A stretch of 64,000 bases of DNA from Pseudoalteromonas tunicata (GTDB lineage: Bacteria > Pseudomonadota > Gammaproteobacteria > Enterobacterales > Alteromonadaceae): the NCBI RefSeq assembly GCF_002310815.1, contig NZ_CP011033.1:682001-746000 (forward strand), in the 5' to 3' direction. The position numbers and the translations under genes were made by a program. This document shows, piece after piece, positions 56,825 through 64,000 of the stretch (positions are counted from its first letter, which is position 1; every line of letters starts with the position of its first letter). The notes below the pieces were generated by a model. It was not told where the DNA came from. It saw only the letters and a program-made list of their open reading frames with translations, and ran no database searches.

Positions 56825-57295
56825 ATGAAAGGTTCTGTCACCATGCTTGCAGTTTTAAATCAGGTGCTTACAGCTGAGCTAACTTCAATTAATCAATATT
56901 TTTTGCATGCTCGCATGTATAAAAATTGGGGATTAGAGGAGTTAAATGAAAAGTCATATAAAAAATCAATAAAAGATATGAAACAAGCCGATGAACTCAT
57001 TGAACGAATTTTGTTTCTTGAAGGTTTACCTAATTTACAGCAATTAGGTAAATTATTAATTGGTGAAGAGACAGCAGAAATGCTGCAATGCGATCTTACA
57101 TTTCAAGCTGAACAAATAAAACTGTTACGCCAAGCTATCGCAACAGCAGAGCAAGAGCAAGATTATGTTAGCCGAGAACTATTCAATGCCATTTTAGATT
57201 ATGAAGAAGAGCATGTTGATTGGATAGAAACTCAGCAATCATTAATTAAAAATATTGGTATTCAAAATTACTTGCAATCGATGTTGGAGGATTAA
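56825..57295 (+). CDS. bfr: Bacterioferritin, heme-binding subunit
   Basis: The start is ATG 56825 (MKGSVTML) with AGGGAG upstream, giving 156 residues. Met52, the heme ligand of bacterioferritin, is kept (KDMKQAD). Two ferroxidase residues are changed: Glu51 is Asp and His54 is Gln. Glu18 and the second EExxH site (EEEHVDW) remain. This is the pattern of the heme-carrying, catalytically weak subunit in two-subunit bacterioferritins. The second subunit gene follows after one base. Confidence 0.9.
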   Translation: MKGSVTMLAVLNQVLTAELTSINQYFLHARMYKNWGLEELNEKSYKKSIKDMKQADELIERILFLEGLPNLQQLGKLLIGEETAEMLQCDLTFQAEQIKLLRQAIATAEQEQDYVSRELFNAILDYEEEHVDWIETQQSLIKNIGIQNYLQSMLED

Positions 57296-57296
57296 G

Positions 57297-57776
57297 ATGA
57301 AAGGTTCACAAGCAATTATAAATCGCCTCAATCAGCAACTTACTCTAGAGCTAAGTTCTATGGATCAGTATTTAGCGCACAGTAAGCTTTATCAAGACTG
57401 GGGCATTAATAAACTCCATCAACAGCTAAGTCATGAATATGAAGAAGAGCTTGAACATGCACAAAAATTAATAGACAGAATCCTGTTTTTGGAAGGGACA
57501 GCTGACACAGCTTCAAGAGTTGCTATTAACGTTGGTGATACTGTTGAACAAATGCTAAAAAATGATTTACAAGCCGAATATAAGGTGGCTGAAAGTTTAC
57601 GAAGTATCATTACTTTTTGTGAGCAACAACAAGATTACGTGACGCGTAATTTGTTACAAGAGTTGCTAAATGATACTGAAACTGACCATATCTATTGGCT
57701 AGAACAACACTTAGGCCTGATTGAACGTATCGGAATCGCTAATTACATTCAGTCACAAATGTCTGCAACTAAGTAA
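57297..57776 (+). CDS. bfr: Bacterioferritin, ferroxidase subunit
   Basis: The start is ATG 57297 (MKGSQAII), behind GGAGG, giving 159 residues. The ferroxidase residues are intact: Glu18, Glu51 and His54 in YEEELEHAQK, Glu at about 94, and E-T-D-H near 127-130. The heme ligand Met52 is Leu, so heme should not bind. It complements the preceding subunit and the two probably form a mixed 24-mer that oxidises and stores iron imported by FeoB. A terminator follows. Confidence 0.9.
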   Translation: MKGSQAIINRLNQQLTLELSSMDQYLAHSKLYQDWGINKLHQQLSHEYEEELEHAQKLIDRILFLEGTADTASRVAINVGDTVEQMLKNDLQAEYKVAESLRSIITFCEQQQDYVTRNLLQELLNDTETDHIYWLEQHLGLIERIGIANYIQSQMSATK

Positions 57777-57781
57777 ACATG

Positions 57782-57813
57782 TTTGATGGGCTTTAATGAC
57801 CCATCAAAATTTT
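57782..57813. terminator. Terminator after the bacterioferritin pair
   Basis: TTTGATGGG and CCCATCAAA form a 9-bp stem with a 9-base loop and a following ATTTTT run. It also lies at the end of the convergent NTF2-like gene. Confidence 0.75.
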
Positions 57814-58250
57814 TAACTTGAATGATCAATGACTATACGCCATTTGTTGTCTATTTTTTTCCAAAATAAGCTGTTATAGCCACTTACAACGTCTTCTTTG
57901 AGTGTAATTTGCCACTTTCCAAGTACAAAAGCAGTACTTTCTGTGACTTCTATATCGATATTATTAAACTTAAGTGTGCCCATCTTCTCTTTAGTTGAAT
58001 AACTTTTTTTATAATTATCCAATGTCGCTTGCCAACCAAACTTAATACCGTTTTTGCCAACAAATCTAAGTTGTTCTGAATGCCAGTAGCCGGCCATGTA
58101 CGCTGTAAGATTTCCCTCATTCCAAGCATTTTCTTGGGCTTTCATAATTGAGATTATTTGGTCTTTATCGTTCTGCGCCTTACTAGTAAAAGGAGTAAGG
58201 TATAGCACTAAACAAAGTAAGGATAAGGCTATTTTAAAGCGGTTTAGTAT
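57813..58250 (-). CDS. Exported NTF2/SnoaL-like (DUF4440) protein with unusual start
   Basis: The NTF2-like core is clear: IISIMKAQENAWNEGNLTAYMAGYW, then LRFVGKNGIKFGWQATLDNY and KKIDNKWRIVIDHSS. The first standard start is GTG 58208, but it would cut through a signal peptide. The same frame runs 14 codons further upstream as LNRFKIALSLLCLVLYLTPF, preceded by ATA at 58250-58248 and a purine-rich AGAGAG. The full signal peptide would thus need an AUA start, or the original ATG has mutated. The function is unknown; such proteins often bind small molecules. Either 131 or about 145 residues are made. Confidence 0.65.
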   Translation of the reverse strand: MLNRFKIALSLLCLVLYLTPFTSKAQNDKDQIISIMKAQENAWNEGNLTAYMAGYWHSEQLRFVGKNGIKFGWQATLDNYKKSYSTKEKMGTLKFNNIDIEVTESTAFVLGKWQITLKEDVVSGYNSLFWKKIDNKWRIVIDHSS

Positions 58251-58439
58251 GAGATCTCTCTATTTAATTGTAAGTATTAAGTAAAAAACACTATAGCAGG
58301 CTAATTTTATTGATTACATATCTTATTGATATTAATTGATTTTAATAAATGAAAAAAAGAAATTTAAATAAAATGTGAAAAAATGAGATTAGAGTAATTG
58401 ATCTAAATCGATTTTTATGACGTAATAGAAGGTAATTGA

Positions 58440-58456
58440 ATCTGGTCGGATGAGTT
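58440..58456 (+). promoter_or_regulatory. FadR-like operator before the acyl-CoA dehydrogenase gene
   Basis: ATCTGGTCGGATGAGTT matches the FadR consensus AACTGGTCNGACNAGTT at 13 of 15 defined positions. It ends three bases before the ATG and overlaps the ribosome binding region, a position that suits repression by FadR. Binding is inferred. Confidence 0.65.
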
Positions 58457-58459
58457 AAA

Positions 58460-60700
58460 ATGAGCTTACGAACAACATTAAAAAAAGTATTACCTAGTAT
58501 TTCTATTACCGAACAAGAGGCGCTTGACGCAGGCGATGTATGGTTAGAGGGCTCGATTTATCGAGGCAAACCAGATTTTTCTGCATTACGTGCTGTGCCA
58601 AACGGTCAATTAACGGCTGAAGAACAAGCCTTTCTTGACGGCCCAGTAATGGAGTTACTTGAACTTATTGATGATACAGAGATTCAAAATGGTAAGCATT
58701 TACCAGATTACATCTTAGATTTTCTTAAAAAAGAGCGTTTCTTCTCTTTAATCATTCCTAAAGCATACGGTGGTCGCGAGTTTAGTCCATATGCTAATTC
58801 AACTATCGTAGCAACAATTGCTACAAAAAGTTCAGGTGTTGCAGTAACTGTAATGGTGCCTAACTCATTAGGACCAGGTGAATTATTGATGCATTATGGT
58901 ACAGAAGAGCAACGTTCTTTTTGGTTACCACGCTTGTCAAATGGTACAGATATTCCTTGTTTTGCACTAACAAGCCCTGAAGCTGGCTCTGATGCTGGCG
59001 GAATTCCAGATCAAGGCATTGTGACTAAAGGTTTATATCAAGGCAAAGAAGTACTTGGTTTAAGTATTACTTGGGACAAACGTTATATTACATTAGCACC
59101 AATAGCGACAGTGTTAGGTCTTGCATTTAAAGTACGTGATCCTGAAGGGTTATTGGGTGCGAAAGAAGATTTAGGTATTACTTGTGCACTTATTCCACGT
59201 GAACATCCAGGCGTAGAACTTGGTAATCGCCATGACCCTATGGGGATCCGTTTTTATAATGGTACAACCCGTGGTGAAAAAGTGTTTATTCCAATGGATT
59301 TCATTATCGGTGGACAAAAAAATATTGGTCGTGGCTGGCAGATGCTTGTTAGCTGCTTAGGTGCAGGCCGTGGTATTTCTTTACCTGCTCTAGGTTGTTC
59401 TACAAGTCAAGTTGCTTTGAAATCTGCGAGTGAGTATGCCGCAGTTCGTGAGCAGTTTGGTTTATCAATTGGTCAGTTTGAAGGTATTCAAGAAAAGCTT
59501 GCCGATATTGCAGGTAAAACATTTTTGCAAGAAGCGATGCGCGTATTAACAACTGAGGGCCTAGGATTAGGTTTAAAACCATCAGTTGTAACTGCTATTG
59601 CTAAGTATCATATGACTGAAATTGGCCGTGATACGTTAAATTCAGCAATGGATATTCAAGCAGGTAAAGCAATTCAGTGCGGCCCACAAAATACGTTAGC
59701 AAAAGGTTATGTTGCTCAACCAATTGCTATTACGGTTGAGGGGGCCAATATCTTAACGCGTAATTTAATGATTTTTGGTCAAGGTGTAATGCGTTGTCAT
59801 CCATACCTGCAGTCTATGGTTGAAGCAATTCATAGCGATGACAAAAATGCGGATAAAGAATTTAACAAAATATTCAGAAAAACGGTTGGTTACAGTGTAG
59901 CAAACAGTTTACGCTCATTCCGTTTAGGTTTATTACCTTTCACTGCAAGTGCTTCTTCAGAACTTGCAGAAGTAAAACAATATGAGAAATCAGTACAAAA
60001 GTTAGCATCTAAACTAGCCGTTTATGCCGATTTTTCGTTATTAGTGCTAGGTGGTAAACTAAAACAAGCTGAGTTGTTATCTGCTCGTTTAGGTGATGTG
60101 ATGAGCTATTTATATGCAGCAATGGCATGTATCCGTTTCTATGAGCAAAAAGTGACTGTAGATGAGCGTAATCAAGCGGCTCCATACTTTCATTATGCAA
60201 CACGTTGGGCATTAATGAATGCTGAAAATGCGTTATTAGCGTTCTTGGATAACTTCCCATCGGGTGCAACACGGAAATTCATGCGCTTAATCACTGTAAC
60301 CTACAGCGCTAAAATGCCGAAAATTTCTGATAACTTAATTCGCGAATTAGCAGAGCAGGCGCAATTAAATACATCGTTCAAGAAAAAGCTAACACATTTA
60401 GTTCGCTCAGTACCAGGTGATGGTCACTATATTAATGAGCAAGCATATCTCGCCAAACTAGCATGTTTAGATTTACTGAAAAAAGTGAAGCAAGCTCTTA
60501 GAAGTAAACAAATTAAAGCAGGTGTAAGATTTGCTGAAACTCTAGAGAATGCGCTTAATGCTAAAGTTGTCACTGCTGATGAGTACAAGCAATTAATTGA
60601 TTACAACCTAAAACGCGAAAGAGCAATTCGTGTCGATGAGTACGATTATGATTTAGAGTTAGTAGCAGCTCAAAGTGAGTTAAAAGTAGCTAACTCTTAA
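58460..60700 (+). CDS. fadE: Acyl-CoA dehydrogenase, FadE type
   Basis: The 746-residue product matches the long FadE group with a C-terminal DUF1974 region. Core motifs are FALTSPEAGSDAGGIPD, RGKPDFSALRAVP near the start, and the region with AIQCGPQNTLAKGY. It is shorter at the N-terminus than Escherichia FadE, without the membrane helices. FadE carries out the first step of fatty-acid beta-oxidation. A FadR-like site just before the start supports fatty-acid regulation. It may be one of several paralogues in the genome. Confidence 0.9.
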   Translation: MSLRTTLKKVLPSISITEQEALDAGDVWLEGSIYRGKPDFSALRAVPNGQLTAEEQAFLDGPVMELLELIDDTEIQNGKHLPDYILDFLKKERFFSLIIPKAYGGREFSPYANSTIVATIATKSSGVAVTVMVPNSLGPGELLMHYGTEEQRSFWLPRLSNGTDIPCFALTSPEAGSDAGGIPDQGIVTKGLYQGKEVLGLSITWDKRYITLAPIATVLGLAFKVRDPEGLLGAKEDLGITCALIPREHPGVELGNRHDPMGIRFYNGTTRGEKVFIPMDFIIGGQKNIGRGWQMLVSCLGAGRGISLPALGCSTSQVALKSASEYAAVREQFGLSIGQFEGIQEKLADIAGKTFLQEAMRVLTTEGLGLGLKPSVVTAIAKYHMTEIGRDTLNSAMDIQAGKAIQCGPQNTLAKGYVAQPIAITVEGANILTRNLMIFGQGVMRCHPYLQSMVEAIHSDDKNADKEFNKIFRKTVGYSVANSLRSFRLGLLPFTASASSELAEVKQYEKSVQKLASKLAVYADFSLLVLGGKLKQAELLSARLGDVMSYLYAAMACIRFYEQKVTVDERNQAAPYFHYATRWALMNAENALLAFLDNFPSGATRKFMRLITVTYSAKMPKISDNLIRELAEQAQLNTSFKKKLTHLVRSVPGDGHYINEQAYLAKLACLDLLKKVKQALRSKQIKAGVRFAETLENALNAKVVTADEYKQLIDYNLKRERAIRVDEYDYDLELVAAQSELKVANS

Positions 60701-60766
60701 GTTAAACGTTCAACAATGCTAAATGTTATGGTTGTCAATTCAGTTTGCATAACATTTTATATTTAT

Positions 60767-60799
60767 ACGCCCCATGTCTAGCAACGTGGGGCGTTTTTT
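60767..60799 (+). terminator. Terminator after the fadE-type gene
   Basis: ACGCCCCATG and CGTGGGGCGT form a 10-bp stem with one G-T pair and an 8-base loop, followed by TTTTTT. Confidence 0.9.
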
Positions 60800-60879
60800 A
60801 TTTCTGTAAAGGGGCTTTACATTTTGTGCTCATCAGTGAATGCTTTATAATCCTTATACATTTTTGTTTAAGGTTTACT

Positions 60880-61266
60880 ATGAAGATTCTGATTGCTTTT
60901 AGCTTTACACTTTTTTTCTTTTCTCATACTGTTTTAGCTCAAAATGACTTAGAGGTGACCATGAAAAATATGGCACTCAGTTATAAAAATACCATGCAAG
61001 CCCAAAATGTTGACTCATTAATCAACCATTTAAATGAATTTAAATCGTTGGTACTCAAAAGCAAAGAGCTTGGATTCCCGCCAGAAAAAAGTGTCGTATC
61101 AATTGAAGGGATTGATAAAGTACTTGTGCTAATAAATAAAGCCGAAGTACTTGCAAAGAATGGTCAACTACTTGAAGCGCAATCAATATTGAAATCAGTT
61201 GATGGACTTCGTAAAGAATATCATAAGTATCATGAGCCAAGTCTTTGGCAATTGATATTTGGTTAA
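60880..61266 (+). CDS. Cytochrome b562 family protein
   Basis: The start is ATG 60880 (MKILIAFSF), giving 128 residues; longer upstream frames are not supported. A signal peptide ends near VLAQ (about 20). The rest is a helical bundle with a candidate methionine ligand near the start of the mature part (LEVTMKNMALSYK) and a histidine near the end (LRKEYHKYHE). This fits the periplasmic cytochrome b562 family, an electron carrier of uncertain role. Confidence 0.75.
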   Translation: MKILIAFSFTLFFFSHTVLAQNDLEVTMKNMALSYKNTMQAQNVDSLINHLNEFKSLVLKSKELGFPPEKSVVSIEGIDKVLVLINKAEVLAKNGQLLEAQSILKSVDGLRKEYHKYHEPSLWQLIFG

Positions 61267-61285
61267 TACGTTTTAAATGATAAGC

Positions 61286-61314
61286 AAACCCAGTATTATC
61301 GCATACTGGGTTTT
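61286..61314 (+). terminator. Terminator between cytochrome b562 and rpmJ2 genes
   Basis: AAACCCAGTAT and ATACTGGGTTT form an 11-bp stem with a 6-base loop and T residues after. It lies in the convergent gap and may act on both strands. Confidence 0.85.
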
Positions 61315-61317
61315 ATA

Positions 61318-61443
61318 TTATTTTTGTACAGCTTTAAATTTCGGATTACTCTTACAAATAACGTAAAGTCTGCCTTTTCTTTTCACGATTTTACAGTCTT
61401 TGTGCCTTGTTTTAGCTGATTTTAGTGAACTCAGCACCTTCAT
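61318..61443 (-). CDS. rpmJ2: Ribosomal protein L36, alternative (type B)
   Basis: A 41-residue frame begins [14 protein letters not shown] and contains [20 protein letters not shown]. It is the longer L36 paralogue (YkgO type). It keeps only two cysteines (DCK and VIC) and not the full zinc ribbon. The start overlaps the L31 stop as ATGA, so it is translationally coupled. The pair is usually induced by zinc shortage. Confidence 0.92.
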   Translation of the reverse strand: MKVLSSLKSAKTRHKDCKIVKRKGRLYVICKSNPKFKAVQK

Positions 61444-61694
61444 TTTTTACTTCCTAATACACCAAATCGTTGATTGAACTTTGCTACACGGCCATCAGAT
61501 TTATTTACTTTTTGTTTGCCTGTATAGAATGGGTGAGATTCACTCGATACATCAATAGGCACGTAAGGATAAGTGATGCCTTTTAATTCAATAGTTCTAG
61601 AGGTTGATAATGTTGAGCCGATGATAAAAAATTTATCTGCTGCGGTATCGTGAAAAACCACTTGTTGGTAAGAAGGGTGGATATTTGGTTTCAT
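61440..61694 (-). CDS. rpmE2: Ribosomal protein L31, type B
   Basis: The 84-residue product is the zinc-free YkgM/RpmE2 type: [43 protein letters not shown] and [16 protein letters not shown], with no CxxC zinc motifs. It replaces the zinc-binding L31 when zinc is scarce. It is the first gene of a two-gene operon with rpmJ2. A Zur-like palindrome lies 17 bases upstream. Confidence 0.95.
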   Translation of the reverse strand: MKPNIHPSYQQVVFHDTAADKFFIIGSTLSTSRTIELKGITYPYVPIDVSSESHPFYTGKQKVNKSDGRVAKFNQRFGVLGSKK

Positions 61695-61710
61695 GATGAA
61701 ACTCCATTAT

Positions 61711-61728
61711 GTGATAGTATATCATAAC
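61711..61728 (-). promoter_or_regulatory. Candidate Zur box upstream of rpmE2
   Basis: On the coding strand the sequence GTTATGATATACTATCAC is an imperfect palindrome resembling the gammaproteobacterial Zur site. Its position just before the L31/L36 type B genes is the usual one for Zur control. Confidence 0.5.
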
Positions 61729-61937
61729 TTTATATTTGTTTTAGAGTGGAATCAATCTTATTTGTATTTAATTATTTTAAAAGTGCATTTAGTGTGTCTA
61801 ATACGCTGTTGAATGGCGATAATGATTGAAAAGTGTTTACATAATCAGCAAACAGTATTTGAGCGATTAAAATTGACTGGCTAAATCAATAAACACTGGT
61901 ATAACAAAGAGTGTAAGAACGATTAGGAGTATAAAAA

Positions 61938-62201
61938 ATGGATAAACAAATAGCCGAATTAAATTTAAATTGTTTAACTGCAATAAAAGCTCATGACAAA
62001 AAACTTGATATATTCACTCAAATTGATAATGCAAACATTTCAGCAGAAACATTAATTAATTTATTAGCTCATTACCAATCAATGAGTGAAAACGATGATG
62101 ATGAAAAAGTAGATGCTTGGATTGATAACCTTACTGAATTAGAAAGAAAAATTCTCCAAGCATTTGAAATTAGTCGTGGACGTTTTGAAAACAGCCATTA
62201 G
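61938..62201 (+). CDS. Small acidic protein of unknown function
   Basis: The 87-residue product is helical and acidic, with SENDDDEKVDAWIDNLTELERKI in the middle. AGGAG lies nine bases before the ATG. No family is recognised. It has no signal peptide or membrane helix. It converges with and overlaps the next gene by four bases. Confidence 0.65.
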   Translation: MDKQIAELNLNCLTAIKAHDKKLDIFTQIDNANISAETLINLLAHYQSMSENDDDEKVDAWIDNLTELERKILQAFEISRGRFENSH

Positions 62202-62848
62202 GCTTTTAAATTATATAGTTTAATTGTATTGTCGATAAATCGCGTCCGGTAACTTTGTTTTCGCTCATGGGGAGCGAAGTGGCTTAATGATTTACTTAGT
62301 TTTTTGATGGCTAGGCGCACTGTTTGACGTTCTTCGTCATCAAGCTCTTTTTTTGTATTTAGTTCAGTGACGGTGCTGATAATATTTATGGCCAGTTCAA
62401 CCTCTACAATTTCTTCTATTAAGCCATTTTGAGTTATTAAGCCAAATTTGCCATTCAGAAAATGCTGCCATTGGTTCTGTACATGTTCGTGTAAATCATC
62501 ATTAAAACATTCATCTTGACTATACAAGCCTTGCTGCGCCAGTAAACTTAAATGATTGCAATATTTGTGGTAAAAAATTTCATACGCTTTGGACGCTGAA
62601 ATCTCGGTTTGACTGAGTAACAATTTAGCCCATTTATCGTAGCCGCGAGCAAAATAATCCCAATATTCAGTACACTTATGCAAACCATAATACGAGCTGC
62701 ATTCAATTTCACTATTAAGTCGATATGCTGGTTTTGGGAATAATCCTTTTTCTTGCCATTGTAGTAGCGTTTCTTCATCTACTTGGCAACTTTGTAATAG
62801 TTGTGTTTGGTCATAATAATGATTTGATAGATATTCAAATAACGTCAT
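62198..62848 (-). CDS. DUF6058-like protein of unknown function
   Basis: The start is ATG 62848 (MTLFEYLSNH), giving 216 residues; a GTG at 62869 would add seven. The N-terminus looks like a helix-turn-helix of MerR style (TQLLQSCQVDEETLLQWQEKG followed by FPKPAYRL). The rest is helical and histidine/cysteine-rich. It resembles proteins annotated as DUF6058 natural-product biosynthesis proteins, from memory only. Its function is not established. Confidence 0.5.
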   Translation of the reverse strand: MTLFEYLSNHYYDQTQLLQSCQVDEETLLQWQEKGLFPKPAYRLNSEIECSSYYGLHKCTEYWDYFARGYDKWAKLLLSQTEISASKAYEIFYHKYCNHLSLLAQQGLYSQDECFNDDLHEHVQNQWQHFLNGKFGLITQNGLIEEIVEVELAINIISTVTELNTKKELDDEERQTVRLAIKKLSKSLSHFAPHERKQSYRTRFIDNTIKLYNLKA

Positions 62849-63036
62849 AGTGGGCTCGATAATAAACACTGTTTTTATATACAGTGTTTATTGTGGCAAA
62901 TGTTTTTTACAAAAACAATCATCTAATCAAAAAATATATTTTTCAGATTTTAAGGGCTATTAGACTTTCTCTGCTCGGCAAATTTTCTTAAATATGATAC
63001 AAAGACCAAAGTTTTTAACAGGATAATTCACAGACT

Positions 63037-63954
63037 ATGCGCTCAATTGAACAACTAAAAAACGCTTCTCTTATCACTGCAATCAAAACACCTTATCAAG
63101 CCAATGGTGAAATTGACTTAAATGCTTACGATCAACTTGTGCTTGCTCAAATTGATGCAGACGTAGATGGCATCGTTGTTGGTGGCACAACGGGCGAAGG
63201 TCAGCTCATGAATTGGGAAGAGCATTTAATGTTAATTGCTCATAGTGTTGCCAAATTTTCAGATAAACTCATCATCGTTGGTAATACAGGAAGTAATAAT
63301 ACCCGTGAAGCGATAAAAGCTACCCAATATGGTTTTGCCACAGGAATGGATGCTGCACTGCAAATCAATCCTTATTATGGTCGCTCATCCATTGCTGGTG
63401 TGAAAGAGCATTTGAGTCGAGTCTTAGCGCTGGGGCCTGCGTTTATTTATAATGTGCCGGGTCGTACTGGACAAGACTTAACGCCTGAAATACTCATTCC
63501 CTTTGCGTCACACCCTAATTTTATCGGCATTAAAGAGTGTGCGGGTAACGAACGTATTGCTGATTATGAGCGTCAGGGTATAGCCTGTTGGTCGGGAAAT
63601 GATGATGAGGCCCATGATGCTAGGCATTTATTTGGCTCACATGGTGTCATTTCAGTTACATCAAATCTGGTTCCAAACATTATGCGCCAACTAATGGATA
63701 AATCTAATCCAGCCTTAAATACGCACACTCAGCCACTCATGAATTGGCTTTTTTGCGAGCCAAATCCAATCGCTATCAACACCGCATTAATGATGACAGG
63801 TGCGGTAAAACCGGTTTTTCGTCTTCCTTATGTCCCATTAACTCATTCACAGCGTGAAATTGGCCTGTCATTAATGAGTGAGTTTGATGTAAACGAATTA
63901 GTTGGTGGTAAAGCAAATCATCTTTCTGATGACGCCTTTATTCTAACTGCTTAA
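63037..63954 (+). CDS. dapA: 4-hydroxy-tetrahydrodipicolinate synthase, plant-like type
   Basis: The 305-residue product is a DapA aldolase. VGGTTGEGQLM is at about 48-58, the catalytic Tyr is in FIYNVPGRTG, and the Schiff-base Lys is in IGIKECAGNER. Several segments (SGNDDEAHDAR, GVISVTSNLVPNIMRQLM, CEPNPIAINTALM) are closer to the plant enzyme than to the Escherichia type. It condenses pyruvate with aspartate semialdehyde for lysine and cell-wall synthesis. A terminator follows. Confidence 0.93.
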   Translation: MRSIEQLKNASLITAIKTPYQANGEIDLNAYDQLVLAQIDADVDGIVVGGTTGEGQLMNWEEHLMLIAHSVAKFSDKLIIVGNTGSNNTREAIKATQYGFATGMDAALQINPYYGRSSIAGVKEHLSRVLALGPAFIYNVPGRTGQDLTPEILIPFASHPNFIGIKECAGNERIADYERQGIACWSGNDDEAHDARHLFGSHGVISVTSNLVPNIMRQLMDKSNPALNTHTQPLMNWLFCEPNPIAINTALMMTGAVKPVFRLPYVPLTHSQREIGLSLMSEFDVNELVGGKANHLSDDAFILTA

Positions 63955-63965
63955 ACTAAAATCTT

Positions 63966-63993
63966 ATCAAGGGGGGATTTTCCTCCTTGATTT
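63966..63993 (+). terminator. Terminator after dapA
   Basis: ATCAAGGGGG and CCTCCTTGAT form a 10-bp stem with one G-T pair and a 6-base loop, followed by TTTA. It lies 11 bases after the dapA stop codon. Confidence 0.75.
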
Positions 63994-64000
63994 AGCCATA

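Overview
The window looks like a chromosome segment of a marine gammaproteobacterium of the order Alteromonadales, probably Pseudoalteromonas-like. This is inferred from AT-rich DNA, dense c-di-GMP signalling genes, TonB-dependent uptake, a GlyGly-CTERM protease, a FadE-type acyl-CoA dehydrogenase with a FadR-like site, and a paired bacterioferritin next to feoAB. No rRNA, tRNA, CRISPR array, prophage or insertion sequence was recognised.

Region by region. 0.1-5.6 kb: a substrate-binding lipoprotein gene and a c-di-GMP phosphodiesterase gene, each interrupted by one in-frame stop codon, then an apparently intact GGDEF-EAL gene. 5.8-12.2 kb: a TorF-type outer-membrane protein, a TonB-dependent receptor, a TPR-sulfotransferase and an orphan periplasmic binding protein. 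12.3-15.1 kb: lipid-modifying enzymes (ICMT-like methyltransferase, fatty-acid/sterol hydroxylase), an SRPBCC protein and an AraC regulator. 15.2-23.7 kb: cytochrome b561, a MocR regulator divergent from a LysE exporter, GNAT and GFA proteins, a prolyl-aminopeptidase-like hydrolase, a second orphan binding protein, YbaK, and a DCC-SDR-flavin reductase operon. 23.8-30.3 kb: ppc, msrB, cdd, a diguanylate cyclase and udp.

30.6-38.8 kb is the most unusual part. It is a tightly coupled ten-gene operon: a thermostable-hemolysin family protein, an acyl-adenylating ligase, a heme-oxygenase-like diiron oxidase candidate, an SDR, a TPR protein, a QseB/PmrA-type response regulator with its kinase, a cupredoxin-like protein, a degenerate FTR1-type permease and an outer-membrane protein. 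An exact CTTAAG-N5-CTTAAG direct repeat, the type of site bound by PmrA/QseB regulators, lies just upstream. I read this as a self-regulated small-molecule biosynthesis system with an attached metal or envelope module. Its product is unknown.

39.6-47.8 kb: arginase with its own ArgR, an Aer-like chemoreceptor, a third orphan binding protein, an M6 metalloprotease with a GlyGly-CTERM tail and a thioesterase. 48.0-51.3 kb: dnaK-dnaJ behind a sigma-32 promoter. 51.4-57.8 kb: a degenerate GGDEF protein and an iron locus (two small genes, a large inverted repeat, feoA, feoB, mgtC, then two complementary bacterioferritin subunits). 57.8-64 kb: an NTF2-like protein, a fadE-type gene with a FadR-like operator, cytochrome b562, the alternative ribosomal proteins L31/L36 with a Zur-like site, a DUF6058-like gene and a plant-type dapA.
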